Notes under the pieces: model-generated
Seen by the model: only the letters and a program-made list of their open reading frames with translations
Database searches by the model: none
Told to the model about the DNA's origin: nothing
Assembly (NCBI GenBank): GCA_018396795.1
Contig: JAGTRH010000068.1
Location: forward strand, 1 to 7,107
Source of the DNA: Candidatus Bathyarchaeota archaeon
Lineage (GTDB): Archaea; Thermoproteota; Bathyarchaeia; Bathyarchaeales; B26-1
Direction of reading: 5' to 3'
DNA length: 7,107 bases
Translations under genes and position numbers: made by a program
In this document: piece by piece, positions 6,582 through 7,107 of the stretch
Layout of the letters: the number at the start of each line of letters is the position of its first letter
How positions within the stretch are numbered: position 1 is the first letter of the stretch

Positions 6582-6586
6582 CACCT
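6582..6586 (-). promoter_or_regulatory. Shine-Dalgarno AGGTG that decides the TTG start of the 355-residue protein
   Basis: The minus strand reads AGGTG followed by 7 bases and then TTG. AGGTG pairs with the anti-Shine-Dalgarno of archaeal 16S rRNA. It is the only clear site of this kind before an intact gene here, which fits an internal operon gene, whereas the genes with TATA boxes look leaderless. Confidence 0.65.
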
Positions 6587-6624
6587 TAATTTAATACGAG
6601 TTTTCACTACCAATGTATCAATTT

Positions 6625-7107
6625 TCATTTCTTCCATTCGCTTACCAATTTATCAAGCTTCTCTTCATACTCGGTCCTAAGCTTCTTATAAGCTTCCTCG
6701 GAGATTTTCTCCTCCTTCTTCAATTGTTCAAGCTTTTCTAAATATTCCTCATACTTTTTAATTTCAGCTTCTATTTCTTTAATGTGGGGTGAAGTCGACA
6801 ATGGTGATGGCGGAGAAGTAGGTGGTTTCCACGCAAATCCCATGATGCCTCCAGCTAGTAAAAGAACAATGGATCCATAAAAAGAAGCTTTGATAATAAA
6901 GATTAAAGAGTAGGTGATGTTTCCCCAGTAATAATAAAGGTTAGAGCTTAAGCTCTCGAAACTAGCTATACCAATACCACCAAGTATAAAACTTATTCCT
7001 GAGAATACTAGGATAATTGCAGAACCAGCAACGACCCGGCTCCTAATGGTAGAAAGGGTGAGGCCCAAGCCTATTAGGAGCAGGATGATTATTCCTGAAC
7101 CTATAAC
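6625..7107 (-). CDS. Multi-pass membrane protein with SHOCT-like cytoplasmic tail (5' end beyond window)
   Basis: 160 residues visible. The frame stays open to the window edge, so the real start lies outside; a TTG at 7068 would give a shorter protein but would cut off a hydrophobic stretch (VIGSGIIILLLIGLGL), so it is an unlikely start. Seen, numbered from the window edge: helix 1 about 1-18; a loop with R22 and R24; helix 2 about 25-47; a Tyr/Ser-rich loop; helix 3 about 67-92 (possibly with a kink); a Pro-rich linker 94-107 (KPPTSPPSPLSTSP); and the tail 113-160 with YEEYLEKLEQLKKEEKIS. The positive-inside rule puts the tail in the cytoplasm. The Pro-rich linker plus tail mirrors the end of the 1064-residue surface protein, and the two tails are close to two-thirds identical. 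No known transporter or enzyme motif is visible. It lies 50 bases upstream of the beta-helix gene at 5507, probably in one operon. Confidence 0.75.
   Translation of the reverse strand, partial: VIGSGIIILLLIGLGLTLSTIRSRVVAGSAIILVFSGISFILGGIGIASFESLSSNLYYYWGNITYSLIFIIKASFYGSIVLLLAGGIMGFAWKPPTSPPSPLSTSPHIKEIEAEIKKYEEYLEKLEQLKKEEKISEEAYKKLRTEYEEKLDKLVSEWKK

Overview
The window looks archaeal. The genes are AT-rich, three of them have TATA-like boxes about 28-31 bases upstream of their ATG (the spacing of leaderless archaeal transcripts), and an internal gene instead has an AGGTG ribosome-binding site before a TTG start. The protein types also fit: a class III (pilin/archaellin-type) signal peptide, NosD-like beta-helix surface proteins, a B-box-type zinc finger protein and SHOCT-like tails. 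A TACK-group thermophile is a reasonable guess, but no rRNA or other marker gene fixes the lineage.

Layout, read along the minus strand (right to left), which carries every intact gene. (1) 6625 to beyond 7107: the C-terminal part of a multi-pass membrane protein, cut by the window edge. (2) 5507-6574: a 355-residue NosD-like beta-helix protein that starts with a Shine-Dalgarno-led TTG and has no signal peptide. (3) 4851-5420: a two-helix membrane protein with a cytoplasmic winged-helix-like domain. (4) About 3926-4747, on the plus strand: a frameshifted relic of a B-box zinc finger protein. (5) 611-3805: a 1064-residue exported mosaic with a beta-helix, a glutamine-amidotransferase-like Rossmann domain, a CARDB-like beta domain, two InlB-type repeats, one membrane helix and a cytoplasmic tail. 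(6) 93-560: a secreted pilin-like protein.

The unifying signal is a C-terminal helical hairpin of about 35-48 residues, built around [GE]K[IV][ST][ED]. It ends four intact proteins and, once one base is restored, also the zinc finger relic. Wherever topology can be predicted, this tail is cytoplasmic, while the parts attached to it are different: an extracellular beta-helix mosaic, a polytopic membrane domain, a membrane-bound winged helix, a zinc finger and a soluble beta-helix. My inference is that the locus encodes an envelope-associated set of proteins meeting through a common cytoplasmic docking module, possibly linking a cell-surface sensor or adhesin to a regulator. No catalytic function can be assigned, and the sequence does not prove that the proteins interact.
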